In this document: in pieces, positions 53,516 to 63,506 of the stretch
Position numbering within the stretch: position 1 is the stretch's first letter
Layout of the letters: every line of letters starts with the position of its first letter
Assembly (NCBI GenBank): GCA_937991945.1
Contig: CALKLO010000011.1
Span: forward strand, 1 to 64,000
Length of the DNA: 64,000 bases
From: an uncultured Granulosicoccus sp.
Lineage (GTDB): Bacteria; Pseudomonadota; Gammaproteobacteria; Granulosicoccales; Granulosicoccaceae
Direction of reading: 5' to 3'
The notes under the pieces: generated by a model
Told to the model about the DNA's origin: nothing
Database searches by the model: none
Seen by the model: the letters and a program-made list of their open reading frames with translations, nothing else
Translations under genes and position numbers: made by a program

Positions 53516-55903
53516 CTAAGCGGCCCTATTGATAGGTTTGTACTCATCCGGGGCTGCCGATGAAACTACGTCGATGTTTCGGCTACTGGTACCAGGCACC
53601 TTACGAAGACCCTGTTTTACACTCAGTTGGTAATCATATTCAAGCAAACCAACGGTATCGTTGTTAAAGACGACATCTAGAGCCCAATCGATGACGACTC
53701 GTAGCTTCCTCTCCAAGCTTGGCAGCGTACTGATATAACGATGCCTGTTGAGCAACCAACCTAGTGCACTGGGTAGCGCTACGCCACGCCACGTCGCCAC
53801 AGAATACCGACCCATATAGCATTCATATAGCGATTTTTTAATCGTTTTAAGGTTTTTCGTTTTTAGAGATTGTGAGCTTGCCCAGGCATTGAATGCGGCT
53901 AAACGTGCTTGCTCCAGTTGCAACGATAATCGTCGTTGTGGGTTTTTCCTCAGCGTTTCTGAATAAGACGCCAGCCAGACTTTTTCTGACAGTGCGAATG
54001 ACAAGTTAGAGTTTCGTATTTCATGGGGCATGTTGCTCGCATCTTTAAACGTCGGAAGCACGTCACGTGTTTGCAAATTGATGACAACATCCATCGCGAT
54101 AGCTTTACCGTTCAGAAGCCTTAACGAATCTGAGCAGAGAGTGGCTACACGTTTTGCATCAACCACCTTTATTTTTCGTTTACTAAAATGCTTAGCTCTA
54201 AGCCTGAGAATCGTTTCACTCATATTCCGCCGATCTTCTTCATGCTCTAAAATCACCACGTTGACACTGGCTGAGCGAGCTATACCACGCTCTGTTTTGA
54301 GCATTTCCAACAAAGCATGTACTTCCATGGCTAGCGCTGATCCACGCTCTCCACCGCCATATATGGCTACCTTGAATGGCCGAACCGATGTATGCCATTC
54401 ACCACTTCTACCAATAAGAAAACCTAAGAGTTGCTGTTTCAGCTGTAGTGCATCAACCACACTCGACAAATGAGCAACACCTTCCGAATCAGTCGCACTT
54501 TCACTGGATCGATCGACCTCAGGCTCATTGGCAACAATCAACTGGTCATATGATAGAGTTCTGGAGGCACCACCCGGACCGCTGAATGATAGGGTTTTAT
54601 CCATTGTATCGATAGTTTGCGTTTTGCCTAACACTAGGTGTGTACGCTCCAGCACCTTCGACAAAGGATTAATTAACGTGGTGGGCTGCACTGCGCCCGA
54701 CACCACCTCAGGCAACATACTAGTGAACTGTATGTCCGAGCGATGACTCAGTACCGATACACGGACGTTACTACTATGCGGCAGTATTTTTTCTAGGTAT
54801 TGCGCTGCTGCGACACTGCCTATTGAATTACCAACAATCACAATATGTGCAGCAGCATCGGTAGCAGATCGTTTACGCCATTGCCCATTTCCGTTGAATA
54901 GAAAAGAAATTGCCACGCCGTAGTACAACATATGCGACGTCAAAGTTTCTGCATCGGATAAACAGATGGCAAAAAATATAAATGCACCAATAAGCACTAC
55001 TGACAAAAATCTTAACAAAACACCAAAGATGACCAATAAACCAATAGAAACCTCAACAGCTGCAATAATCAGCACGAACACATCTGGTCTTAATCCCAAT
55101 ATTGGCAGATCATGCACATCGATTATTGCCAACATCAAGTTAGGCTGCATGACTTTAAAATATATCGCCAGGAATAAAAAATTACACCCTGCAAGCACCC
55201 TTAATAAAAACTGAGCTCGGCTAATCGATGCATTCTCTACGAGCTTAAGGCAAAATCTGCGTATAAAACTAGGTACAGGCATTGGGACAAAATAGCTTCC
55301 ACCGCCTGCAAAAAATAAGTAAAGCGCAACACCTGCATACACGGGAGCGTACGCCACTGCAGCCATACCCGTTAAATAGAGCGCAAAACCCACTAGCATC
55401 AAACACGCTATTGCAGCACCACGTACGTATAGCCCTATAATAAGAGAGATAGCAATGGATACCTCTGCCCAGCGAAGCCACTGCCAACCTAGCGGTAGTT
55501 CACTGATGAGAATGTCTGGCGCGAGTAAAGTCGGGTGACTCCAAACCTCATTACCAAACCGTGGCTCAACAGCCAAGGCAGAGGACATCAATACCCAACT
55601 TAAACAGGCTCTAAGCACGACAGCACTGTAAGGCCTCATACCGCGCATTTTCGCGCGGAACAGTGGGAAAAGTTCGTTAGCACCCCGCTGGTGTAATTTA
55701 AACAGAAGCCCGTTAATCAGTAACGCGATAACAATGGTGAGCACCGTTGGAAGTGTCAGGCTTGTATATGTCTCAGGAAGTGGCTTGTTACTCCAATCAC
55801 CCACAACGTCCTTGGTTAGCACCCACATTTCATGAGCCAACACACTCGAAGGTACAAGTGTCAGCAGCACTAAGTAACTGGGTATAGTAAGACGCGATTT
55901 CAT
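53516..55903 (-). CDS. DoxX-like membrane domain fused to an NDH-2-like FAD/NAD(P) oxidoreductase domain
   Basis: A two-part protein of 795 residues. I use the ATG at 55903, which gives the signal-like start MKSRLTIPSYLVLLTLVPSS followed by LAHEMWVLT; an in-frame GTG lies at 55933. Residues ~50-340 hold about eight to ten helices resembling DoxX/DoxD-type quinone-linked membrane proteins (GWQWLRWAEVSIAISLIIGLYVRGAA). From ~350 on it resembles type II NADH dehydrogenases: HIVIVGNSIGSVAAAQYLEKIL, then FTSMLPEVVSGAVQ and the second nucleotide loop VAIYGGGERGSALAMEV. The first loop reads GNSIGS instead of GxGxxG. It probably acts in membrane electron transfer, but cofactor binding is uncertain. 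A single gene, it converges on the iron permease gene. Confidence 0.75.
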   Translation of the reverse strand: MKSRLTIPSYLVLLTLVPSSVLAHEMWVLTKDVVGDWSNKPLPETYTSLTLPTVLTIVIALLINGLLFKLHQRGANELFPLFRAKMRGMRPYSAVVLRACLSWVLMSSALAVEPRFGNEVWSHPTLLAPDILISELPLGWQWLRWAEVSIAISLIIGLYVRGAAIACLMLVGFALYLTGMAAVAYAPVYAGVALYLFFAGGGSYFVPMPVPSFIRRFCLKLVENASISRAQFLLRVLAGCNFLFLAIYFKVMQPNLMLAIIDVHDLPILGLRPDVFVLIIAAVEVSIGLLVIFGVLLRFLSVVLIGAFIFFAICLSDAETLTSHMLYYGVAISFLFNGNGQWRKRSATDAAAHIVIVGNSIGSVAAAQYLEKILPHSSNVRVSVLSHRSDIQFTSMLPEVVSGAVQPTTLINPLSKVLERTHLVLGKTQTIDTMDKTLSFSGPGGASRTLSYDQLIVANEPEVDRSSESATDSEGVAHLSSVVDALQLKQQLLGFLIGRSGEWHTSVRPFKVAIYGGGERGSALAMEVHALLEMLKTERGIARSASVNVVILEHEEDRRNMSETILRLRAKHFSKRKIKVVDAKRVATLCSDSLRLLNGKAIAMDVVINLQTRDVLPTFKDASNMPHEIRNSNLSFALSEKVWLASYSETLRKNPQRRLSLQLEQARLAAFNAWASSQSLKTKNLKTIKKSLYECYMGRYSVATWRGVALPSALGWLLNRHRYISTLPSLERKLRVVIDWALDVVFNNDTVGLLEYDYQLSVKQGLRKVPGTSSRNIDVVSSAAPDEYKPINRAA

Positions 55904-56096
55904 CAGCAGTTGATCAGATCTATTTCGAAGCACAAGTAGAACAATCCTATGCAGCGTTTATCGGAAAAACGATCTGAATCTGTAGTGAGATAACCTGCAG
56001 CTAACTCTGCCTCTTATGGCTAATAACCCGCTATAAATATGGCTATTTTCGTGCCGAGCAGTACACTATACAAAACCGTCTAGCGCTGGACTATCT

Positions 56097-58139
56097 ATGA
56101 CAGATCAATCGCAAGGTAACACTCAACATCCCAGAGATGTCCAGATCATAGAGCATCAAATTATTGTGATGCCGGATGGTTGCGAGCTTTCAGCGCGTAT
56201 TTGGTTACCTGAAGATGCCGCATTGTCACCCGTTCCTGCCATCGTCGAGCATCTTCCTTACCGTAAACGAGACGGTACGATAGTGCGTGACTGTATGAAC
56301 CACCCGTGGTTTGCAAGCCATGGCTACGCATGCATCAGAGTCGATATGCGAGGTAACGGTGACTCCCAAGGCCTCATGCTCGATGAATACACACAGCAGG
56401 AATTACAGGATGCATGCGATGTTATTCAATGGGCCACACAACAAGAGTGGTGTACTGGCGCTGTCGGCATGATGGGAATTTCGTGGGGAGGCTTCAACGC
56501 ACTGCAAGTAGCAAGTATGCAACCGCCTGCGTTAAAAGCCATAGTAACGGTTTGCTCAACCGTCGACCGCTTTGCCGACGACATACACTTTAAAGGCGGA
56601 TGCTTGCTTGGCGAAAATATAGGCTGGGCAGCTAACATGTTGTCTTACTCATCGCGCCCGCCAGATCCCATGTTGGTTGGAGACCAATGGCGTACGCTTT
56701 GGCTTTCTCGACTCGAGAACATGCCGTTCCTTGCAACCACCTGGATCGGTAATCAAGCACGCGATGCCTATTGGAAACATGGCTCAGTATGCGAAGACTA
56801 CTCAGCTATAAAAGCTGCTGTGCTGACAATCGGTGGATGGCACGATGGGTATCGCAATACGATCTCACATTTGGTTGAAAATCTAGAGTCACCGGTTAAG
56901 GGTATTGTCGGACCTTGGATACACAAATACCCTCACTACGCTGCCCCAGCCCCTCAAATCGGATTTTTACAAGAATCCCTTCGGTGGTGGGATCACTGGT
57001 TGAAAGGTATGGACAATGACGTTAAAACCTTACCAGCCTATCGTGCCTATCTAATGGACGCACTGCCTCCCGCGCCTTGGTATGACGAACGCCCCGGTCG
57101 GTGGATAGCCGAAGACGCTTGGCCCTCTCCTCATAGTGCTAGTCGACAGTACACCGCACGACACAGTGCCAATGGATTGATGACACTGGCAACTGATGCA
57201 TTAGGCTCACAGGGCCTGCTTAATATAAAAATAAACAGCCCAGCACATTGCGGAACACAAACCGGTGAGTACTTCCCCTTTACGTTTGGCCCTGAACTGC
57301 CAGATGATCAGCGTAGCGACGATAACCTAAGTTGCTGCTTTGATACCACACCCACTGACACTGCCATGAACATTGTCGGTGCACCTAGCGTTAGCTTCCT
57401 ATGCAGTTCGGATCAACCTTTCGCACAACTTATTGTTCGTCTGTGCGATGTCATGCCCGATGGCCGTTCATCTCTGATTACTCTGGGTATGCTGAACTTA
57501 ACCCATGCTGTTTCACATGAGTTTCCAACACAGCTAGGCAACGGCCAACACATTCACGCTAACATCAACCTTGATCAAATCGCTTATAGACTTCCCGCGG
57601 GTCATAAGCTTCGGCTGGCAGTTTCTACTAGCTACTGGCCATTTGTTTGGCCATCGCCCGAAGCCTCAACCGTTACCCTATTCAACGCAAGTTTGGAGCT
57701 ACCACTTCGCCCCGATAAAACCCTTGAAGACGAGTGCGCGTTTGACCCACCAGAGACCGCCGACGGGTGGAAACATGAGGTTATTCGGCCAAGTCACTCA
57801 ACAAGAGAACGTACGGTAGATTCGAAAACCGGCATACACACCACGCTTATTCATAACGATTTTGGCGAAAATAAGGATCTTGATCATCTATTAGTCAGCG
57901 GTAGTTCTGTCACTGAGAAATTCGCTATTCATCCAGATACCCCTCAGTCAGCGACCGCTGACATCACTTGGCAGCAAACGTTAAGCCGTAATGATTGGCA
58001 TATTAAGACAACGGCGATTATGCACATGCACGCCGATGCTCAATGGTTCTACATCACAGGTTCACTGAGTGCTTGGGAAAACAAAGCACTCGTGTTTGAA
58101 CGTCACTATGATGAAAAAGTGCAACGCCGCTTTGTGTAG
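56097..58139 (+). CDS. CocE/NonD-family hydrolase (X-Pro dipeptidyl-peptidase-like)
   Basis: An alpha/beta hydrolase of the CocE/NonD family, 680 residues. The nucleophile elbow MMGISWGGFNAL holds Ser 129. VDMRGNGDSQG, IGGWHDGYRN (catalytic Asp region) and GPWIHKYPHY (catalytic His) complete the triad blocks. The C-terminal ~250 residues contain the jelly-roll PepX_C-like domain. Family members include cocaine esterase, X-Pro dipeptidyl peptidase and cephalosporin acylases. No signal peptide is visible, so it is probably cytosolic. It lies next to a peptide ABC importer with which it converges, suggesting it acts on an imported peptide or ester; that is an inference. Confidence 0.9.
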   Translation: MTDQSQGNTQHPRDVQIIEHQIIVMPDGCELSARIWLPEDAALSPVPAIVEHLPYRKRDGTIVRDCMNHPWFASHGYACIRVDMRGNGDSQGLMLDEYTQQELQDACDVIQWATQQEWCTGAVGMMGISWGGFNALQVASMQPPALKAIVTVCSTVDRFADDIHFKGGCLLGENIGWAANMLSYSSRPPDPMLVGDQWRTLWLSRLENMPFLATTWIGNQARDAYWKHGSVCEDYSAIKAAVLTIGGWHDGYRNTISHLVENLESPVKGIVGPWIHKYPHYAAPAPQIGFLQESLRWWDHWLKGMDNDVKTLPAYRAYLMDALPPAPWYDERPGRWIAEDAWPSPHSASRQYTARHSANGLMTLATDALGSQGLLNIKINSPAHCGTQTGEYFPFTFGPELPDDQRSDDNLSCCFDTTPTDTAMNIVGAPSVSFLCSSDQPFAQLIVRLCDVMPDGRSSLITLGMLNLTHAVSHEFPTQLGNGQHIHANINLDQIAYRLPAGHKLRLAVSTSYWPFVWPSPEASTVTLFNASLELPLRPDKTLEDECAFDPPETADGWKHEVIRPSHSTRERTVDSKTGIHTTLIHNDFGENKDLDHLLVSGSSVTEKFAIHPDTPQSATADITWQQTLSRNDWHIKTTAIMHMHADAQWFYITGSLSAWENKALVFERHYDEKVQRRFV

Positions 58140-58164
58140 TGCCAGTATTATCTGTATAGAAAAT

Positions 58165-59772
58165 CTATGCGCGCTCTTTTAAAAGCGTACTAAGCCAATC
58201 GGGGTCCATCTCAGGCACCGACGATAACAACAGCTCGGTGTAGGCTGGATGTGGCGGTGACAGAATGTCGCTTTTCAGCCCCTGCTCAACAACCTCTCCC
58301 TGATACATCACAACAATTTCGTCAGAGATCGCTTTGACAGTGGCTATGTCGTGAGTGATAAACAAATAACTGATTCCGAACTCTTGCTGCAAACGTAATA
58401 GCAGCTGGAGTATGCCCTCTTGCACAATTTGATCGAGGGCAGAAGTCACTTCATCGCAAATAATGACATCAGGCTCTGCCGCTAATGCTCGCGCAATACA
58501 CACTCGCTGTTTCTGACCTCCAGATAACTCCGACGGATACCGATCTAAAAACGATTCATCGAGCTCAATCATTGTCAACAACTCAAGAACCCGTTGTTCA
58601 CGCGCAGCACCGCTCAAACCTAAGTAGAACTCTAAGGGTCTACCAATAATTTCATCGACCGTTTGCCGCGGATTCATGGCGGTATCAGCCATCTGATAAA
58701 TCATTTGAATGCGCTGAAGCTGACTTTGCGTACGAGACTTAAGCCCTGACGGGAGTGCCTCACCATTGAACTGCACGGTGCCCGCAGTTGGTGGTAACAA
58801 TCCAGTTATTACTCTAGCGGCCGTGGACTTTCCTGACCCCGACTCCCCAACGACAGCAACCGTTTTACCGCGTGGTAAATTGATAGAGACGTTATGTAAA
58901 ACTTTGCTTGAACCGTATGCCGCATCTATCCCTTGCATGGATAACACAATGTCCTCACCCTTCTCTTCTGTCTTTTCGAGTGCACGCACTGACCACAGGG
59001 AACGCGTATAAGCCTCTTTAGGCGACTCAAGCATGACTCGTGTTTCAGCCTCCTCTACTTCTTCTCCATAGCGCAGCACTTTAATGTCATCGGCCATTTG
59101 CGCAACTACGGCAAGGTCATGGGTGATGTAGATCGCCGCAGCCCCATAGTGCTCCACAATTTTTCGCATAGCTGACAAGACCTCAACCTGAGTGGTCACA
59201 TCGAGTGCCGTTGTCGGCTCGTCAAAAATAATTAAATCTGGACGCGACGACATTGCCATGGCCGTCATGACGCGCTGTAACTGTCCACCTGACACTTGAT
59301 GTGGGTAGCGCTCACCGATATTAGATGCATCGGGAAGTTGTAGGGATTCATAAAGGGCAATTGCATCGCTGCGCGATTCGTCACGGCTACTGATACCAGC
59401 ACGTACTGTTGCCTCACAGGTTTGATCAATAAGCCTGTGCGCAGGATTAAATGCGGCAGCCGCTGACTGCGCGACATAAGCAATACGAGTCCCCCAAAAA
59501 GCGCGCTTTTCAGTTTCTGACAGCGCTATAAGCTCAGTGCCATTGAAATGAACAGTGCCTTGGGTAAAACGGCAGCCGGGTCGTACAAATCCCATTGCAG
59601 CTAAACCGAGTGTGGATTTTCCTGCACCCGATTCACCTATTACGCCCAACACCTGCCCGCGTTTAAGCGTTAGATCCACGCCCTTGATAATGGGGTGCCA
59701 CTGCTCGTCTGCAAAACCCTCAATATGAACGTTTCGCATTTCCAGCAACACATCGTTGTGCTCAATGCTCAT
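58165..59772 (-). CDS. Peptide/oligopeptide ABC transporter, fused double ATP-binding protein (DppD-DppF type)
   Basis: Two ATPase modules in one 535-residue chain, like YejF or GsiA. Module 1: VIGESGAGKSTLGLAAMGF, HQVSGGQLQRVMTAMAM, LIIFDEPTTALDV. Module 2: VVGESGSGKSTAARVI, SELSGGQKQRVCIARAL, VIICDEVTSALDQ. Both have full Walker A, signature and Walker B motifs, so both look active. YPHQVSGGQ and DxxLDRYP-type sequences are typical of the peptide/nickel family. The gene overlaps the DppC-like permease gene upstream by 11 bp and ends the leftward operon. Confidence 0.95.
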   Translation of the reverse strand: MSIEHNDVLLEMRNVHIEGFADEQWHPIIKGVDLTLKRGQVLGVIGESGAGKSTLGLAAMGFVRPGCRFTQGTVHFNGTELIALSETEKRAFWGTRIAYVAQSAAAAFNPAHRLIDQTCEATVRAGISSRDESRSDAIALYESLQLPDASNIGERYPHQVSGGQLQRVMTAMAMSSRPDLIIFDEPTTALDVTTQVEVLSAMRKIVEHYGAAAIYITHDLAVVAQMADDIKVLRYGEEVEEAETRVMLESPKEAYTRSLWSVRALEKTEEKGEDIVLSMQGIDAAYGSSKVLHNVSINLPRGKTVAVVGESGSGKSTAARVITGLLPPTAGTVQFNGEALPSGLKSRTQSQLQRIQMIYQMADTAMNPRQTVDEIIGRPLEFYLGLSGAAREQRVLELLTMIELDESFLDRYPSELSGGQKQRVCIARALAAEPDVIICDEVTSALDQIVQEGILQLLLRLQQEFGISYLFITHDIATVKAISDEIVVMYQGEVVEQGLKSDILSPPHPAYTELLLSSVPEMDPDWLSTLLKERA

Positions 59773-60682
59773 CTTTTAAACCGCTTGAGGTGTGCAGGAA
59801 CCAGTCGACCACAAAATTCACCGCCACCGTTAACAGTGCGATTGCCGCAGCAGGTAGTAATGGAGTCAGCCCAGCCTTGATATCGTACTGTGCAAATTGA
59901 ATGAGTGATGCGTTCTCGCGGACCATGGATCCCCAATCAGCCGTTGGCGGTTGAATACCAACGCCCAAAAAGGATAAGGCGGCGATGGTTAAAAAAACAA
60001 ACGAAAAGCGCAAACCAAATTCGGCAATAAGTGGCGGCATGATGTTGGGCAGTATTTCCCGCCGCATAATCCAGCCGATTTTTTCTCCGCGCAACTTCGC
60101 GGCCTCTACGTAATCCATGACCACCACATTGATGGCAACAGCGCGTGTTAGTCGAAACACACGCGTGGAATCTAGTATCGCGATGATAACGATCAAACTC
60201 GTTACCGTAGAACCAAAAATAGACAGCAGCATCAATGCAAAAATCAATGAAGGAATGGCCATCAAAACGTCAACCGCACGGCTTAGTATTTGATCCAACC
60301 AACTTCGATTAATGGCAGCGACTAGACCTAACCCGCCCCCTATAGCAAACGATAACAACGTCGTTACAAAAGCAATACCCATGGTGTTGCGAGCACCGTA
60401 AATTAAACGGGTAAATATATCGCGTCCAATTTGATCTGTGCCAAATCGATGCGCCTCCTCCCAAGGACCAAACGGTGCGGGGAAAATCTCAGCCTCACCA
60501 TAGGGCGCTAGTAGTGGTGCGAACAGCGCAACAACAATATAGGCACTGAGAACAATGAGACCGAACCACGCAGACACAGGCGCTTTTTTCAAAGCCAGCC
60601 AGATGCGTTCAAGTCGACCTCTACGTTTTCTTACAACGGCAACTTCGGCTGCCGCTGCGTACGATTCTGGTGCCTCGTTCAT
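59762..60682 (-). CDS. Peptide ABC transporter permease (DppC-like)
   Basis: A DppC-type permease of 306 residues. It has an N-terminal cytoplasmic tail, a first helix (SAWFGLIVLSAYIVVALFAPLLAPYG) followed by HRFGTDQIGRDIFTRLIYGARNT, the signature of the DppC N-terminal domain, and five further helices. The EAA loop is YVEAAKLRGEKIGWIMRREILPNIMPPLI. It starts in an ATGA overlap with the DppB-like gene and overlaps the ATPase gene, giving a compact permease-permease-ATPase order. Confidence 0.95.
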   Translation of the reverse strand: MNEAPESYAAAAEVAVVRKRRGRLERIWLALKKAPVSAWFGLIVLSAYIVVALFAPLLAPYGEAEIFPAPFGPWEEAHRFGTDQIGRDIFTRLIYGARNTMGIAFVTTLLSFAIGGGLGLVAAINRSWLDQILSRAVDVLMAIPSLIFALMLLSIFGSTVTSLIVIIAILDSTRVFRLTRAVAINVVVMDYVEAAKLRGEKIGWIMRREILPNIMPPLIAEFGLRFSFVFLTIAALSFLGVGIQPPTADWGSMVRENASLIQFAQYDIKAGLTPLLPAAAIALLTVAVNFVVDWFLHTSSGLKDEH

Positions 60683-61701
60683 CGTGGATGCAATAGCCTG
60701 GGGTTGGTGACTATGCCTATGACATCGGCAATGAGATTAAGCACAATGTAGGTACTAGCGAATATCAACGCACAGGCTTGCACCACGGGTGTGTCTCGCG
60801 CAGTAACAGAATCGACCATAAGTTGACCTATGCCTGGGTAGACAAATACAACCTCCACCACCACCACGCCCACAACCAAATACGCTAAGTTAAAGGCGAT
60901 GACGGTTGCAATCGGTGCCCATGCGTTGGGAAGCGCATGCTTTAAAATAACTTCTGATCGAGAGGCACCTTTCAAAAGAGCCATTTCAATATAGGGGCTC
61001 GCTAACAAATTGATAATTGCAGCTCGCGTCATTCTCATCATGTGAGCCACGATAACCAATGTCAGTGTTATCGCTGGCAATGCAATGCGTCGCAGACGTT
61101 CGCCAAACTCCGTTGAGGCATCGACGTTGGCTAACGAAGGAAAAACAGGCCACAACGAGGACAGCAACAAAATCAAAATATAAGCGACGAAAAACTCTGG
61201 CATAGAAATGGTCGTTAACGTCAATGCGTTTACGCCTCTATCGTAGAGCGAGTTTCTATAGAGAGCGGCCGTTAAACCGATAAGCAGTGCTAACGGTACG
61301 GCTATGATCGCTGTGACCCCAGCTAGAAAAAGTGTGTTCTTCAGTCTCGGTGCTATTAACTCCGCCACTGATCGGGACCGATCAACTCCCGAGGCTGCTC
61401 GTCCTGAAAACGACGTGCCAAAGTCTCCTTTCAAGACTGAGGACACCCAATCTAGGTATCGAACAGGTGCAGGTTTGTCGAGCCCAAGTTCTTTTCGAAA
61501 CGCCGCGACCGTCTCAGTCGTGGCGGCTTGGCCCAGAACTGCTTCGCCAAAGTCACCAGGCAACAATGAAATTGAGCTAAAAATAATGGCCGAGACGACG
61601 AACAGTGTCGCAACGCCTAGTCCGAGTCGTTTCAATATTGTGGCAAGTACAGGGTGCAATATAATTCTTTTTCTCCGTAGTCCTTGTCTGAACAGCACCA
61701 A
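60679..61701 (-). CDS. Peptide ABC transporter permease (DppB-like)
   Basis: A DppB-type permease with six helices: RLGLGVATLFVVSAIIFSSISLLPGDFGE first, and the EAA loop YIEMALLKGASRSEVILKHALPNAWAPIA. The far end VYPGIGQLMVDSVTARDTPVVQ is conserved. The start is uncertain: no ATG is available. The TTG at 61701 gives 340 residues with a basic leader (RQGLRRKR). The TTG at 61659 gives 326 residues with GGAG 13 nt upstream. It is the first gene of the importer operon and diverges from the binding-protein gene across ~125 bp. Confidence 0.91.
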   Translation of the reverse strand: MVLFRQGLRRKRIILHPVLATILKRLGLGVATLFVVSAIIFSSISLLPGDFGEAVLGQAATTETVAAFRKELGLDKPAPVRYLDWVSSVLKGDFGTSFSGRAASGVDRSRSVAELIAPRLKNTLFLAGVTAIIAVPLALLIGLTAALYRNSLYDRGVNALTLTTISMPEFFVAYILILLLSSLWPVFPSLANVDASTEFGERLRRIALPAITLTLVIVAHMMRMTRAAIINLLASPYIEMALLKGASRSEVILKHALPNAWAPIATVIAFNLAYLVVGVVVVEVVFVYPGIGQLMVDSVTARDTPVVQACALIFASTYIVLNLIADVIGIVTNPRLLHPR

Positions 61702-61826
61702 TCTGGTGAAATGACGTCACAAGTATGGCAGTAAACGGATGCACTTTTCCATAGTTAGTAAATTTTAGCCATAACAACGGGCGCCGCTTAGCGCCGCATA
61801 GCCACCGACTTAGAGGATTTTTCTTT
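61702..61826. promoter_or_regulatory. Divergent promoter region of the peptide importer
   Basis: The 125 bp between the DppB-like start (leftward) and the binding-protein start (rightward) should contain both promoters. Near the binding-protein gene GAGG stands 11 nt before the ATG. No clear operator palindrome is seen. Confidence 0.4.
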
Positions 61827-63431
61827 ATGAAAAAGCACGTCATTATCGATCAGGCCAACCAGCTAACTGCTGGCAGGATAAGCCGCCGACGTTTCATCAT
61901 GACAGCTCTAGCCGCTGGAGCGAGCTTGCCGTTCGCTATGACAATGGCCACAAACGCCATTGCCGCAACACCCAAAAAAGGTGGACGGCTTCGCCAAGGT
62001 TTGGGCTACGGCTCAACAACGGACACATTGGATCCAGGCACCTCTGAGAACGGCTTTACTCAGGCACTGAACTATACCTACGGAAATCAACTCACTGAAG
62101 TAGGTAGCGACGGTGCCTTACGCGCTGAATTGTGCGAAAGCTATGAGCCTTCTGCAGATGCTAAAACATGGATGTTCAAACTGCGTAATGGCGTTGAATT
62201 TCACAATGGCAAGACACTAACCGCTGACGATGTTATTGCCACATTCAATTACCATCGTGGTGAAGACTCTAAGTCTGCTGCAAAAGGGTTACTCAGTGCC
62301 ATCAAAGATATTCGCAAAGACGGCGATGATATGGTTATCTTTGACTTGGAAGATGGCAACGCCGATTTCCCGTTTATCGTTAGTGATTATCACCTGATCA
62401 TTCAGGCTGCTAAAGATGGAAACATTGATGCGCTGTCAGGTATCGGCACAGGTGGCTATGTGCTCGATTCATTTGAACCTGGCGTACGTGCTCTATCAAC
62501 ACGCAACCCCAACTACTTTAAAGCTGACAGCGCTCACTTTGACGAAATCGAGTTACTTTCGATTCTAGATATTACGGCCCGACAAAATGCCGTCATGAAT
62601 GGTGATGCAGATGTGGTCGACAACATTGATCCTAAAACTGTGTCGCTACTCGCTAGAGCACCGAACCTAGAGATTCTAGAAACCACAGGTACTCAGCACT
62701 ACACATTTCCTATGCGACTAGACGTTGAACCGTTTGGAAACCGCGACTTACGCATGGCGCTTAAATACGCGATTAAACGTCAAGAACTAGTGGACAAGAT
62801 ACTACTAGGCCACGGTGTTGCTGGTAACGATATTCCTGTATCCGCCGCTATGCCTTTCCTCAATACAGATATTGAGCAAAGAGAATTTGACCCTGAAAAA
62901 GCGGCTGAGTATTACAAGGCATCTGGACACAGCGGCACCATTAAACTGTCAGCCTCTGATGCAGCCTTCGCAGGTGCAGTAGATGCCGCTCAGTTAATTG
63001 CAGCTTCTGCCAAGGAAGCCGGTATTGATATTGAAGTAGTTCGCGAACCAAAAGACGGCTACTGGTCAAACGTTTGGAATAAGAAAGGCTGGTGTGCCTG
63101 CTACTGGGGTGGCCGCCCTACTCAAGATTGGATGTACTCAGCTGCTTACACCAATGATACAGAGTGGAACGACACGGCTTGGAAAGGCACCGATGATTCC
63201 AAGCGCTTCAATGATGTCGTCGTGTCAGCCAGATCAGAAACTGACGACGACGCACGCAAGACGCAATATGGCGAAGCACAGCAGCTGCTACATGACGATG
63301 GCGGTGCTATTGTCGCTATGTGGGCAAACTACATTCATGCGCATTCTAAAGAGATCACCCATGGTGATAATGTGGCAGCGAATTGGGTTAACGACGGTAA
63401 CAAAGTTGCCGAACGCTGGTGGTTTGCGTAA
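61827..63431 (+). CDS. Peptide ABC transporter substrate-binding protein with Tat signal (SBP family 5)
   Basis: A DppA/OppA-type periplasmic binding protein of 534 residues. The N-terminus has a twin-arginine signal, SRRRFIMTALAAGASLPFAM, ending near NAIAATPKKGG, so export in folded form is likely. Family 5 features are SYEPSADAKTWMFKLRNGVEFHNGKTLTADDV and NPNYFKADSAHFDEIELLSI. The last part (CYWGGRPTQDWMYSAAY) probably shapes the ligand pocket. Divergent from the permease-ATPase operon but clearly its partner. The ligand is unknown: peptide, opine or a similar molecule. Confidence 0.94.
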   Translation: MKKHVIIDQANQLTAGRISRRRFIMTALAAGASLPFAMTMATNAIAATPKKGGRLRQGLGYGSTTDTLDPGTSENGFTQALNYTYGNQLTEVGSDGALRAELCESYEPSADAKTWMFKLRNGVEFHNGKTLTADDVIATFNYHRGEDSKSAAKGLLSAIKDIRKDGDDMVIFDLEDGNADFPFIVSDYHLIIQAAKDGNIDALSGIGTGGYVLDSFEPGVRALSTRNPNYFKADSAHFDEIELLSILDITARQNAVMNGDADVVDNIDPKTVSLLARAPNLEILETTGTQHYTFPMRLDVEPFGNRDLRMALKYAIKRQELVDKILLGHGVAGNDIPVSAAMPFLNTDIEQREFDPEKAAEYYKASGHSGTIKLSASDAAFAGAVDAAQLIAASAKEAGIDIEVVREPKDGYWSNVWNKKGWCACYWGGRPTQDWMYSAAYTNDTEWNDTAWKGTDDSKRFNDVVVSARSETDDDARKTQYGEAQQLLHDDGGAIVAMWANYIHAHSKEITHGDNVAANWVNDGNKVAERWWFA

Positions 63432-63462
63432 CACCTTATTGGTTTAATATCGTGTTTATATC

Positions 63463-63499
63463 GCCTGTAACCTATCTCTAGGTTGCAGGCTTTTTTTTT
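63463..63499 (+). terminator. Rho-independent terminator after the peptide-binding protein gene
   Basis: A 12-bp stem GCCTGTAACCTA / TAGGTTGCAGGC (one G-T pair) with a 4-nt loop is followed directly by nine T. It is the best intrinsic terminator in the window. It isolates the binding-protein transcript from the SDR gene at 63507. Confidence 0.9.
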
Positions 63500-63506
63500 G
63501 GAACTT

